A DNA stretch of 64,000 bases. Source: Chloroflexota bacterium (GTDB taxonomy: Bacteria > Chloroflexota > Dehalococcoidia > Bin125). Positions within the stretch are counted from its first letter, which is position 1. Every line of letters starts with the position of its first letter. This document shows positions 7,907-15,975 of this stretch, piece by piece. The stretch covers positions 180,626-244,625 of the forward strand of contig JAPPNI010000029.1 of assembly GCA_028873865.1 (NCBI GenBank), given 5' to 3'. Below the pieces are notes generated by a model, which saw nothing but the letters and a program-made list of their open reading frames with translations, made no database searches and was not told where the DNA came from. The position numbers and the translations under genes are program-made.

Positions 7907-10489
7907 TCAGCTCCCATCCTGCGCGACGGCAAACGCCCGACAGGCCCGAGCTCGCTTCGCCTCGTCCAACGCCTCTCGTAGCGGACGCGACAGGATGACC
8001 AGATCGTCGCCCAACTCTTCCAGCAGAGCCTCCGATCGCTCAATCAAGTGATCGGACGGCGCCATCTGACCCGGATACATCGCTCCGAAGAAGCGCGACG
8101 CATACTCCTTGTCCCGCTTGTCGAACACCGACCGCACCTCGTCGAAGAATCGGTCGGTATACCCCTCTAACAACTCCGCCTGCGGCTTCCACCAGAACCC
8201 GTGCATCGACGCCGTCAGCATCTGCAACGACGCTTCGGTGTCCTCCTGGTAACGCGTCCACGCTTCCGCCTTGACCTCCGCATCGGCCCGCGACGTGCGA
8301 ATCTGCTCCGCCGCTCGCCGCCCCCGATCCGAACCGTCACGCTCCAACTCGGCATCGAGCCGTTCGAACCCGCCCTCGATGCCATACGCCGTCGCCTTCG
8401 TCACCAAGGACCAGCGCATGTCCTGGTCGAGCTCGAACCCGCTAATCCCCGTGCCCTCATCGACCAGCGCCAGCGCCTCGCCGATGTGCTCCACGTTCTG
8501 GGCCGCGCCGAGCATCACCCGCGACCACATGATCCGGAAATCCTGCTCAGTCGCTGAGAACAACTGTTCCCGCGCGAACCCGTAAAGCCCCGCAGCACTT
8601 GCCAGACGCAAGTCATCCGGCAGATACGAGCTCACCGCACGCAACGCGTTGTACGCCACCGTCTGAGCGATCTCCAGCGTGCGCTCCGAGGCCAGCTTGT
8701 CGGTCGCCAGCGCGGCATAATCCGCCGCCGAGAACTGCTGGTCCCTGACCATGTCCCACAGCGTGTGCCACAGGAGCAGCCGCTGGAAGCCGTCCGGGAA
8801 TCGATCCAGCTCGTCCTGCACAAACGCCAGCGTCCGCTCGTCCAGCGCAATCTTGGCGAAGGCGTGGTCGTCATGATTCGGGAACACCGCCGCCGGCGCC
8901 GCCGCGCCCGACAGCTCCTCGATCACCGTCGACGCCCCGTCGATATCAACCGGCTGCGCGTCACGCAGTCGCGGCCCGTCGTCCGAGCGGTCGTAGACCG
9001 CGATCTCCGTCCGGTGCGGACGCAGCGTCGGATGCTCCGTCGGAGCCGTCTGCTGGATCGTGAACGAATTGACCGATCCCTCAGCAACATCCCACTGGGG
9101 CGCAATCGTATTGACGCCGGCCGTCTCCAGCCAGGCCTCAGACCACGGCCCCAGTTCGCGTCCCGAGCCGCGCTCGAGCGCCGCGAGGAAGTCGGCCAGC
9201 GTCGTGTTGCCCCAGGCGTGCGTCTGGAAGTAGTCGCGCATCCCGTCGCGGAACCCGTCCGCGCCCAGGAACGCCACGAGCTGCTTCAGCACCGCCGCGC
9301 CCTTGCCGTAGGTGATCCCGTCGAAGTTGAGGAAGGTCGCGTCCGTGTCCGGCACGTCACCGGCGATTGGGTGAGTCGTCGGCAGCTGGTCCTGTTCGTA
9401 CGCCCACGCCTTCATCCGAGCGTGGAACGCCGACCAGGCGCTCTCCGACCAGCGAGTCGCGTGCTCCATCGCCAGGTAGGCCATGTAGGTCGCGAACGAC
9501 TCGTTCAGCCACAGATCGTTCCACCAGCGCATCGTGACCAGGTCGCCGAACCACATGTGCGCCATCTCGTGCAGCACCACCTCGGCCCGGTTGAGCCGCT
9601 GAATCTCCGTCGGCGGGTCGCGGAAGATCATCCGCTCCGAGAACGTGATGCAGCCCACGTTCTCCATCGCGCCCATGTTGAACTCGGGCACAAACACCTG
9701 GTCGTACTTGTCGAACGGATAGCGGAAGTCAAAGAACTCCGAGAAGAACGTCAACCCGTTGCGCGTGACCTCGAAGAACTCGTCCGGGTCGAAGTAGGGC
9801 GCAATCGACTCACGACAGAGCACGCCCAATGACGTCTCTCCCGCCGCGTCCGACCACGTGTCCTCATAGCGCTTGTACGGCCCGGCGATGAACGCGTAGA
9901 GATACGTGGAAATCCGCGGCGTCTCGGTAAACACATGCGTCGTCCGACCTGCACCCGCGTCCGACGACGACACCACCGGATAGTTCGCCGCCACTTCCCA
10001 CTCCGACGGCGCCGTGACCGTCAGATCAAGGGACGCCTTGATGTCGGGCTGGTCGAAGCAGGGCAGCAACCGGTGAGCGTCATACGGCTCGAAGTGCGTG
10101 TAGAGGTACTCCTCGCCGTCCTCGGGATCGACAAACTGGTGAAGACCCGCCCCAATGTGGTCGTACTCGTTCGTGTACGAAATCTCCACCACGTTCTCGC
10201 CCGACAGCTCAGCCCCGTCCAGGTACAACCGATTCCGCTCGTGCTTCACTTCTACATCCGACCCGTTGACCGTGAGCGAATCAATCGATTTCGATGTGCA
10301 ATCGAGGAAGGTCCCCGCCGATGGCTCGGCCAGCGTGAACCGAACGCTGATCGAGCCCTCATACGTCGGCGAACCCTTGCTCAGGCTCAGGGAAAGCGTG
10401 TAACCGACATCCGATACGCGCCCGGCGCGCTCCTGCGCCTCCGCCTCGCTCAGCACGTTCAGCGTGTCCATCGTCGCTGCTTCGGCCAT
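7907..10489 (-). CDS. pepN: Aminopeptidase N (M1 family)
   Basis: Zinc aminopeptidase that releases N-terminal residues from peptides in the cytoplasm. The 860-aa protein has an N-terminal beta domain, the exopeptidase motif GAMEN (from residue 273), the zinc site HEMAHMW (His307, Glu308, His311) with the third ligand Glu in WLNESFAT 18 residues later, and a long C-terminal ERAP1-like helical domain. The length is typical of actinobacterial/Chloroflexota PepN. The start is ATG 10489. The MOSC gene follows 2 bp after the stop. The 117-bp gap to the divergent hydrolase gene should hold both promoters. Confidence 0.95.
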   Translation of the reverse strand: MAEAATMDTLNVLSEAEAQERAGRVSDVGYTLSLSLSKGSPTYEGSISVRFTLAEPSAGTFLDCTSKSIDSLTVNGSDVEVKHERNRLYLDGAELSGENVVEISYTNEYDHIGAGLHQFVDPEDGEEYLYTHFEPYDAHRLLPCFDQPDIKASLDLTVTAPSEWEVAANYPVVSSSDAGAGRTTHVFTETPRISTYLYAFIAGPYKRYEDTWSDAAGETSLGVLCRESIAPYFDPDEFFEVTRNGLTFFSEFFDFRYPFDKYDQVFVPEFNMGAMENVGCITFSERMIFRDPPTEIQRLNRAEVVLHEMAHMWFGDLVTMRWWNDLWLNESFATYMAYLAMEHATRWSESAWSAFHARMKAWAYEQDQLPTTHPIAGDVPDTDATFLNFDGITYGKGAAVLKQLVAFLGADGFRDGMRDYFQTHAWGNTTLADFLAALERGSGRELGPWSEAWLETAGVNTIAPQWDVAEGSVNSFTIQQTAPTEHPTLRPHRTEIAVYDRSDDGPRLRDAQPVDIDGASTVIEELSGAAAPAAVFPNHDDHAFAKIALDERTLAFVQDELDRFPDGFQRLLLWHTLWDMVRDQQFSAADYAALATDKLASERTLEIAQTVAYNALRAVSSYLPDDLRLASAAGLYGFAREQLFSATEQDFRIMWSRVMLGAAQNVEHIGEALALVDEGTGISGFELDQDMRWSLVTKATAYGIEGGFERLDAELERDGSDRGRRAAEQIRTSRADAEVKAEAWTRYQEDTEASLQMLTASMHGFWWKPQAELLEGYTDRFFDEVRSVFDKRDKEYASRFFGAMYPGQMAPSDHLIERSEALLEELGDDLVILSRPLREALDEAKRARACRAFAVAQDGS

Positions 10490-10606
10490 CTGATGTCCCT
10501 TCGCCCGTTGTCAGCGCCTGTCTGACCGCGAGGGTACCAGCGAGCCTGCCTTACCATGCCGCACGACAGCCCAATTTCGCCTGAACGCAGTTGGAAGGCC
10601 CAGACC

Positions 10607-11374
10607 ATGTCCGACGGGTACACCGAGTCCACCATCGAGGTCGCCGGCCTCCCGATTCAGGTTCGCCGCGGAGGCGACGGCCCCAGTGTCCTCGTCATCC
10701 ACCACGAGACCGGCAACCCCGGCTGGCTCGAGTTCCACAACACCCTCTCCGGCAGCCGCGACGTCATCCTCCCGACCCTGCCCGGCTGGGACGGCACCGA
10801 GCGCGGCGACTGGATGCGCAGTGTCCGCGACCTCGCCGCCGTCTGCTCCCTGCTCCTGGACGAACTCGGCGTCGGCGAGACGACCGTGGTCGGCCTCGGC
10901 TTCGGCGGCTACATCGCCGCCGAGATGGCAACCGCCAACCAGTCTCGACTCAGCAGCCTCGTGCTCGTCAACCCCGTCGGCCTCCAGCCCGACGAAGGCG
11001 AAATCCGCGACCAGTTCCTCGAAGCCCACGCCGACTACGTCAAGTCCTGCTTCGCCGACCCCGCCACCTTCACCGCCCTCTACGGCGAGGAAGTCTCCAC
11101 CGAGCAGCTCGTCGCCTGGGACGCCAACCGCGAGATGACCGCCCGCACCGCCTGGAAACCCTTCCTCTACAGCCAGACCCTCCCCCACCTCCTGCCTAAC
11201 GTGAAGACCCCAACCAAGGTCATTCGAGGGACCGACGACACCGTCGTCCCGGCCGCCGTCGCCAACCAGTACCTCACCCTCCTGGGCAACGCCCAACTCA
11301 TCGAAATCCCCGGAGGCCACAACCTCGAATCCGACGCCCCCGAACCCCTCGCCGAGGCGATCGTAAGCGACTAG
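10607..11374 (+). CDS. Alpha/beta hydrolase-fold protein lacking the nucleophile serine
   Basis: A 255-aa alpha/beta hydrolase. Strand and elbow order is normal: VLVIHHETGNPGW (28-40), then the nucleophile elbow VVGLGFGGYIA (94-104), then the acid loop RGTDDTVVP and the late His in GGHNLES. The elbow should read G-x-S-x-G, but residue 98 is Gly, so the usual serine is absent while the acid and histidine remain. The related protein encoded at 48323-49117 has Ser at the equivalent position. Either this is a non-catalytic or different-mechanism member, or it acts as a lyase or decarboxylase-like enzyme. The start at ATG 10607 fits the family; an upstream in-frame start at 10556 is weaker. It leads a cassette with the LLM gene 54 bp downstream. 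Confidence 0.82.
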   Translation: MSDGYTESTIEVAGLPIQVRRGGDGPSVLVIHHETGNPGWLEFHNTLSGSRDVILPTLPGWDGTERGDWMRSVRDLAAVCSLLLDELGVGETTVVGLGFGGYIAAEMATANQSRLSSLVLVNPVGLQPDEGEIRDQFLEAHADYVKSCFADPATFTALYGEEVSTEQLVAWDANREMTARTAWKPFLYSQTLPHLLPNVKTPTKVIRGTDDTVVPAAVANQYLTLLGNAQLIEIPGGHNLESDAPEPLAEAIVSD

Positions 11375-11428
11375 CTCGCCGCCTCAGAACGTTAGACTGC
11401 CCACCGACAACGCCCGAAAGGCCCTCCC

Positions 11429-12682
11429 ATGCACCTGATGTACTTCACCGAACAGCCGATGTCGGCCTACGACGAACACGCCGCCGAGGAGGGTGTCACC
11501 GCGCTCCTCTTCTCCAACTCCAACTTCGACCCCGTCGCCGGTTCGGAGCTCTACAACCACCGGTTGACCGAGTACAAGCTGGCCGAAGAAGTCGGCGTCG
11601 ACGGGATCATGCTCAACGAGCACCACAACGCGCCCTTCTGCATGCAGGCCAAGTGCAACATCTGGGCCTCCGTCCTCGCCGGCGCCACCGAGCGCGTCAA
11701 GATCGTCCTGCTCGGCAATCCGCTGCCGCTGGCCGACAACCCGATTCGCCTGGCCGAAGAGCTGGCCATGATCGACATGATCTCCGGCGGCCGCCTGGTT
11801 TCCGGATTCGTCCGCGGCGGCGGCACCGAGCAGCTCGCCACGGGCGTCAACCCGGCCTACAACCGCGAGCGCTTCGAGGAAGCCCACGACCTGATCGTCG
11901 AAGCCTGGACCCGTCCCGGACCCTTCCGCTGGGAGGGCCGCCACTACCAGCACCGCGTCGTCAACCCGTGGGCGCTGCCGATGCAGCAGCCGCATCCGCG
12001 CATCTGGATCCCCGGAGTGCTCTCCCGCGAGACCGTGATCTGGGCTGCCAGGCACCGCTACCCCTACATCGCCCTCAACACCACGATCGAGGCGACCAAG
12101 CGCATCTGGCAGACCTACGACGACGCGGCGCACGAAGTCGGCTACGACCCAGGCCCCGAGAACCGCGGCTACCTGCTCCGCGTCCACGTCGCCGACACGA
12201 CCGAAAAGGCGATGCAGAACGCCTCGCAGTTCATGTGGATGCAGGGCGAGTTCACCGGACTCGCCCACCCGGTCTGGTCGAACCCGGCCGGCTACGCCTC
12301 GCCGCGCAACCGCGAAGCATTGGTCGAAGTCATGAACGGCCGCCGACCGCCGCCGAGGGCAAGTTCGTTCGACAACCAGATCGAAAACATGCAAATCATC
12401 GCCGGCACCCCGGACGAATGCATCCGCAAGCTGCGCACGATCCTCGAGGAAACGCGACCCGGCATCCTCGCCCTCTGGGGCAACGATGGCCGAGTCACCC
12501 ACGAGGACTCGATGCGCTGCATCGAACTGCTCGGCACCGAGGTCATGCCCGCCCTCCGAGACATCGGAGCCGAGCTCGATCTCGACGGCCCCTTCGACTC
12601 CGAACCCCCGGTCAGCATCAGCTACGACGAAACCGCCCAGGCCCGCGTCGCGGCAGCCGCAGCGGCGGCATCGGGCGACTAG
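11429..12682 (+). CDS. LLM class flavin-dependent oxidoreductase (luciferase-like monooxygenase)
   Basis: A 417-aa bacterial luciferase-like TIM-barrel enzyme using reduced flavin to oxygenate an organic substrate. Landmarks are the EEVGVDGIMLNEHHN strand-helix (near 50-64), ERVKIVLLGN, MIDMISGGRLVSGFVRGGG (phosphate-binding region near 112-130) and PRIWIPG near 193. It ends in an Ala-rich tail (AAAAAAASGD). Its neighbours are a hydrolase upstream and a lactonase-like hydrolase downstream, which suggests Baeyer-Villiger-like or ring-hydroxylating oxygenation followed by ester or lactone hydrolysis. That order is inferred; the substrate cannot be read. It is one of six LLM genes in the window. 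Confidence 0.9.
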   Translation: MHLMYFTEQPMSAYDEHAAEEGVTALLFSNSNFDPVAGSELYNHRLTEYKLAEEVGVDGIMLNEHHNAPFCMQAKCNIWASVLAGATERVKIVLLGNPLPLADNPIRLAEELAMIDMISGGRLVSGFVRGGGTEQLATGVNPAYNRERFEEAHDLIVEAWTRPGPFRWEGRHYQHRVVNPWALPMQQPHPRIWIPGVLSRETVIWAARHRYPYIALNTTIEATKRIWQTYDDAAHEVGYDPGPENRGYLLRVHVADTTEKAMQNASQFMWMQGEFTGLAHPVWSNPAGYASPRNREALVEVMNGRRPPPRASSFDNQIENMQIIAGTPDECIRKLRTILEETRPGILALWGNDGRVTHEDSMRCIELLGTEVMPALRDIGAELDLDGPFDSEPPVSISYDETAQARVAAAAAAASGD

Positions 12683-12694
12683 TTCCGCTTCCTT

Positions 12695-12741
12695 TCTCCC
12701 CCCGCGCAGCGGGGGGAGATGCCGAAGGCAGAGGGGGGTCC
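12695..12741 (+). repeat. Two-hairpin intergenic repeat, copy 1
   Basis: A 47-bp sequence identical to 53907-53953. It folds as a perfect 10-bp stem (CTCCCCCCGC / GCGGGGGGAG, 3-nt loop), then a small TGCC-GAA-GGCA hairpin, then a G-run that could also pair with the first C-run. It sits between the LLM gene and the lactonase-like gene, both on the plus strand. Confidence 0.85.
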
Positions 12742-12795
12742 CCCTTCCCCTTCTGTCACCGCCTCCACTCAAATCGAGACGAAAGACTCCTAGAA

Positions 12796-13569
12796 ATGGC
12801 CACCCTCGACATCCTCCTCCCCGGCTACTCGTTCGGGACCGACTCCGGCACGCCCGCCTTCTGCGCCGTGATCCTGGTCGAATCCGACGGACGCCGTATC
12901 CTCGTCGACACCGCCCACGTCGGCCGCCGCGTACAGCTCCAGGAACAGCTCGCGGCGCGCGGTCTCGGCGTCTCCGACATCGACCTCGTCTTCATGACCC
13001 ACGCCCACTGGGACCACGTCCAGAACTTCGACGCCTTCCCCGACGTGCCCATGGCCATCCACCCGCACGAGCGCAAGTACGCCTCCGAGCCACACGTCAA
13101 CGACTGGGCCACGCCCCAGTGGACCGGCGCCGCCATCGAAACCCATCCCATGACCGAGGTCCACGAGGGTGACGAGCTGGCCAAGGGCGTCCGCGTCATC
13201 CACCTGCCCGGACACTCCCCCGGCAGCATCGGCCTGCTGGTCGAGACCGAGGCCGGCGTCTGCGGGATCACCGGCGACGCCATGCACACCGCCGCCGTCG
13301 GCAAGGCCGGACGCAGCCCCCTCGTCTTCTATAGCGAGTCCCAAGCCAACGAGTCCATCGCCCGCGTGATGAGCGCCGCCGACATCCTCTATCCCGGCCA
13401 CGACCGCCCCTTCCAGATGGTCGATGGCGACCCCGAGTACGTCGAGGAATACAAGCTCACGCTCAGTGGCGTCCAGCCCAACATGGAGGGCCTGACCTTC
13501 GCCGACCCGCCGACCGAGCTCGTCACCTGGGTCATGCCCGGCATCGAGGACCAGCCCAAGTACGACTAG
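12796..13569 (+). CDS. Metallo-beta-lactamase fold hydrolase (N-acyl homoserine lactonase-like)
   Basis: A 257-aa zinc hydrolase resembling the AHL-lactonase branch of the metallo-beta-lactamase superfamily. Zinc ligands are visible as THAHWDHV (HxHxDH, near residues 73-80), the His of LPGHSPGS near 138, the Asp of TGDAMHT near 157 and the His of YPGHD near 203. The ATG at 12796 follows the hairpin repeat by 54 bp. Its position just after an LLM monooxygenase fits hydrolysis of a lactone produced by flavin-dependent oxygenation; quorum quenching is an alternative. No lux-type genes are in view, so I favour catabolism. Confidence 0.85.
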   Translation: MATLDILLPGYSFGTDSGTPAFCAVILVESDGRRILVDTAHVGRRVQLQEQLAARGLGVSDIDLVFMTHAHWDHVQNFDAFPDVPMAIHPHERKYASEPHVNDWATPQWTGAAIETHPMTEVHEGDELAKGVRVIHLPGHSPGSIGLLVETEAGVCGITGDAMHTAAVGKAGRSPLVFYSESQANESIARVMSAADILYPGHDRPFQMVDGDPEYVEEYKLTLSGVQPNMEGLTFADPPTELVTWVMPGIEDQPKYD

Positions 13570-13570
13570 T

Positions 13571-14458
13571 GTGCGATTAGCCATCATCAACGGCCGCCGG
13601 GTCGCCTACGAAATCTCAGGCGATCCCGCCGGCCAACCCGTCCTCATCATCCACGGAGCCTGGGGCGGCCCATCCTCAACCCTGTGGAACGGCCCCAGGC
13701 TCCGCTGGCAGGTCCCTGCCGACGGCCTCAAGCTCATCTGGTACGACCGCCGCTGCGCCGGCCTCTCCCGATACGACACCGAGCCATTCACGCTCGAAAA
13801 TCTAGCCAATGATGCCGTCGACGTGTTGGACTATCTCGGCATTGAGCAGGCGGCAGTGATCGCCACGTCCGCTGGCGGCCCAATCGGAATGAGGCTGGCC
13901 CTCGACCGGCCCGAACGGGTGAACTCCTTGGTCCTATTGAACACGGGAGCATCGCTGATGTCGCTGAACCCGAGAGGCGTCGATACCGCCGATCCATTTG
14001 TTGCAGATCGGTTGGCGACCGTCACGAAACGCCTCGCGCTCCTCGACCTGTTGGACTCGGAAGGTATTGAGGCCGTGATCGCCGGTTCAGAGGAAGAATG
14101 GCGATCACCCCCGCGACCGCCCGAACCGGGCCCGTCGCTCTCGACGTATCGCGAGAACCGACACAGACTCCTGCAGGGCATCGGCGCCGATGAACTGGCT
14201 CGATTGGGGCAAGGAGCCTTGCTCAACATGCAAGCCCAACGCGACATCGACCTCAGCGAAGACGTAAGCCGGATCAAGTGTCCGGCGCTCATTATCCACG
14301 GCGACGCGGACACGACGGTGCCAATCTCCTTCGGACAGGCCCTTGCAGAAGCGATTCCTGATGCTGAGCTACTGGTACTGCGCGATCAGGGTCACGGCCT
14401 GATAGTCCATTCGAGGGCGCAGGCGTTGATTGTCGAGTGCCTGGCACATCTTCAATAG
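13571..14458 (+). CDS. Alpha/beta hydrolase
   Basis: A 295-aa serine hydrolase of the alpha/beta fold. The oxyanion-hole region is IIHGAWGG (27-33). The nucleophile elbow is ATSAGG with Ser100, the acid is the Asp of HGDADTTVP, and the base is the His of DQGHGLI near the C-terminus. WYDRRCAGLSRYD near 58-69 resembles the D-x-R-G-x-G-x-S region of peptidase S33/haloperoxidase-like members. Translation starts at GTG 13571, one base after the lactonase stop, so the two genes are almost certainly co-translated. The second half of the gene is less GC-rich than its neighbours. Confidence 0.85.
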   Translation: MRLAIINGRRVAYEISGDPAGQPVLIIHGAWGGPSSTLWNGPRLRWQVPADGLKLIWYDRRCAGLSRYDTEPFTLENLANDAVDVLDYLGIEQAAVIATSAGGPIGMRLALDRPERVNSLVLLNTGASLMSLNPRGVDTADPFVADRLATVTKRLALLDLLDSEGIEAVIAGSEEEWRSPPRPPEPGPSLSTYRENRHRLLQGIGADELARLGQGALLNMQAQRDIDLSEDVSRIKCPALIIHGDADTTVPISFGQALAEAIPDAELLVLRDQGHGLIVHSRAQALIVECLAHLQ

Positions 14459-14498
14459 GTGACACCTAGAAGATCACATCAGAGTCAACAAACTCCGC

Positions 14499-14669
14499 TC
14501 AGACTCGCCTGCCCAAATGTTCCTCAACGATGTTGAGTAGCTCTTCGAGACCACCTACCGCGTCCTCGATTTTCTTGCGCAACCTTTGATCATGACCTGG
14601 TAGAAAGCGGCTCGTTGGCCTGGTCGGGGACTCACCGCATCCACAAAGGCAAGCGCGCTCGTTTGTCAC
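14499..14669 (-). CDS. Small Cys-rich protein with a CxCGCG...FLPGHDQ motif
   Basis: A 56-aa protein found by reading the minus strand between two larger genes. It starts MTNERACLCGCGES, contains RFLPGHDQRLRKK (residues 21-33) and ends with an amphipathic helix rich in Glu and Leu. The clustered Cys (7, 9, 11) plus His25/Asp26 suggest a metal site. I recall small proteins with this C-x-C-x-C and F-x-PGHD-x-(K/R) pattern from phage and plasmid contexts, but no function is established. The start is GTG 14669 with AGGAG 9 bp upstream; the stop is TGA at 14499-14501. Motif conservation and the ribosome site make it a real gene rather than chance. Confidence 0.72.
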   Translation of the reverse strand: MTNERACLCGCGESPTRPTSRFLPGHDQRLRKKIEDAVGGLEELLNIVEEHLGRRV

Positions 14670-14718
14670 AGGTCAGGGCTCCTATCTCATTTCACAATCG
14701 CTGTTTCGAGGCTTTTGC

Positions 14719-15975
14719 CTAACCCAACTCCGACAGCACCTCGTCCGTGTGCTCCCCGAGCAGTGGCGGTCGGCGTGTGATCCCCCAGCTTCCCTTGGTC
14801 AACTGATACGGCGCGCCCGGATAGATCACTTCCCGACCAAGCTCGGGATGCTCCACTGCGACCTGCATCCCGCGATCGACGAAGTGCGGATCCTCCAGCG
14901 CTTCCTCGGGGCTGTGAATCACGCCGACCTGGAAGCCGAAGTTCTGCGCCTTGGTGAAGAACTCGTACGCCGTCAGCTTCGATGCCAGCAGGTCGAACGC
15001 CTCCCGGCCCGCCCCAAAGATCGCCAGCAGCTCCTCGTTGTCGCCTCGGAACACATCCGCCAGCGAAAAGCTCTCCAACTCCGCCCCGACCAGAAGCAGC
15101 GCCGCCTCGGGCAGCTGATCCAGCAAACCCTCGTCCTCCAACCACCGGTAGCAGAGGCCGAATTCAGCCGGTCGACGCGGCGGGATGCCGGTGTTCACGT
15201 AGCGGCCGTCGGCGCACATGATCTGCGACGGCATTGACGGAGCAACACCTGCGTGCCGCCCGGTCTGACGTTGCACCGTGGAATGCGACACCAGCCACGA
15301 GTACGATCCCGCTTCGGTCGTCACATTGACCGAAGCGTTGATGTTCACATTGATGTGCTGTCCCACGCCCGTAGCGTCGCGATGCAGGAGCGCCGTCAGG
15401 ATCGACATGAAGGCATAGTTCGAGCCCGTGTGATACGCCTGCTGACCCCCGCCGCGAACCGGCGGCAGCGAGTGGTCGTCATACCCGTTCATCCAGGCGA
15501 ACCCGCCGTTGGCGGCCAGGGTCAGGTCTATCTGAGGCTCGTCGTCCCGCGAGGATCCGAAGCCGAAGTTGGTGATCGTGCACCAGATCAGTCCCGGGTT
15601 GTCGGACATGATCTGTTGGTAATCGACTCCCAGCCGACCGACCGGATCGTATGTGTTCGTGTCGAAGATGATGTCGGCCGACTCGACCAGCTTGAGGAAC
15701 GCATCGGCGTTCGACCGGTCGTTGAAGTCCATCACGACGCTGCGCTTGGACGTGTTGTAGTACCAGAAGAAGAGCGAGCGTTCGTGGTGCGGTTCGTCGT
15801 CGACGAAGGGCTCATACTGACGCGACGGATCGCCCTCGGGCGGCTCGATCTTGATCACGTCCGCGCCCATGTCGGCCAGCAGCTTGCCGCACCAGGCGCC
15901 CCGCTCATCGCCGATCTCGAGCACGCGCAGGTCGTCCAGCGCCATCATCGCCAGGGGATTCGAGTTGGTCGTCAT
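14719..15975 (-). CDS. CaiB/BaiF CoA-transferase, probable non-catalytic partner subunit
   Basis: A 418-aa type III CoA-transferase family protein. The fold is evident from LADMGADVIKIEPPEGDPSR (34-53) and GVGQHINVNINASV (glycine-rich strand near 217). The expected catalytic Asp is missing: aligned on the shared HTG, the partner gene's YMDHTG is here QAYHTG, putting Tyr in place of Asp. Its ATG overlaps the stop of the upstream paralogue by one base (TGATG), so the two are made together, as in heteromeric enzymes such as benzylsuccinate CoA-transferase BbsEF or SmtAB of Chloroflexus. A structural role beside the active subunit is the simplest reading. Confidence 0.85.
   Translation of the reverse strand: MTTNSNPLAMMALDDLRVLEIGDERGAWCGKLLADMGADVIKIEPPEGDPSRQYEPFVDDEPHHERSLFFWYYNTSKRSVVMDFNDRSNADAFLKLVESADIIFDTNTYDPVGRLGVDYQQIMSDNPGLIWCTITNFGFGSSRDDEPQIDLTLAANGGFAWMNGYDDHSLPPVRGGGQQAYHTGSNYAFMSILTALLHRDATGVGQHINVNINASVNVTTEAGSYSWLVSHSTVQRQTGRHAGVAPSMPSQIMCADGRYVNTGIPPRRPAEFGLCYRWLEDEGLLDQLPEAALLLVGAELESFSLADVFRGDNEELLAIFGAGREAFDLLASKLTAYEFFTKAQNFGFQVGVIHSPEEALEDPHFVDRGMQVAVEHPELGREVIYPGAPYQLTKGSWGITRRPPLLGEHTDEVLSELG

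Noticed and set aside
12796..13569. Quorum-quenching lactonase as primary role
   Set aside because: No autoinducer genes are nearby, and the operon context is catabolic; kept only as an alternative.
10511..13590. Long minus-strand ORFs opposite the hydrolase, LLM and lactonase genes
   Set aside because: Gly/Val/Asp-rich antisense shadows typical of high-GC codon use; the plus-strand proteins have full family motifs.
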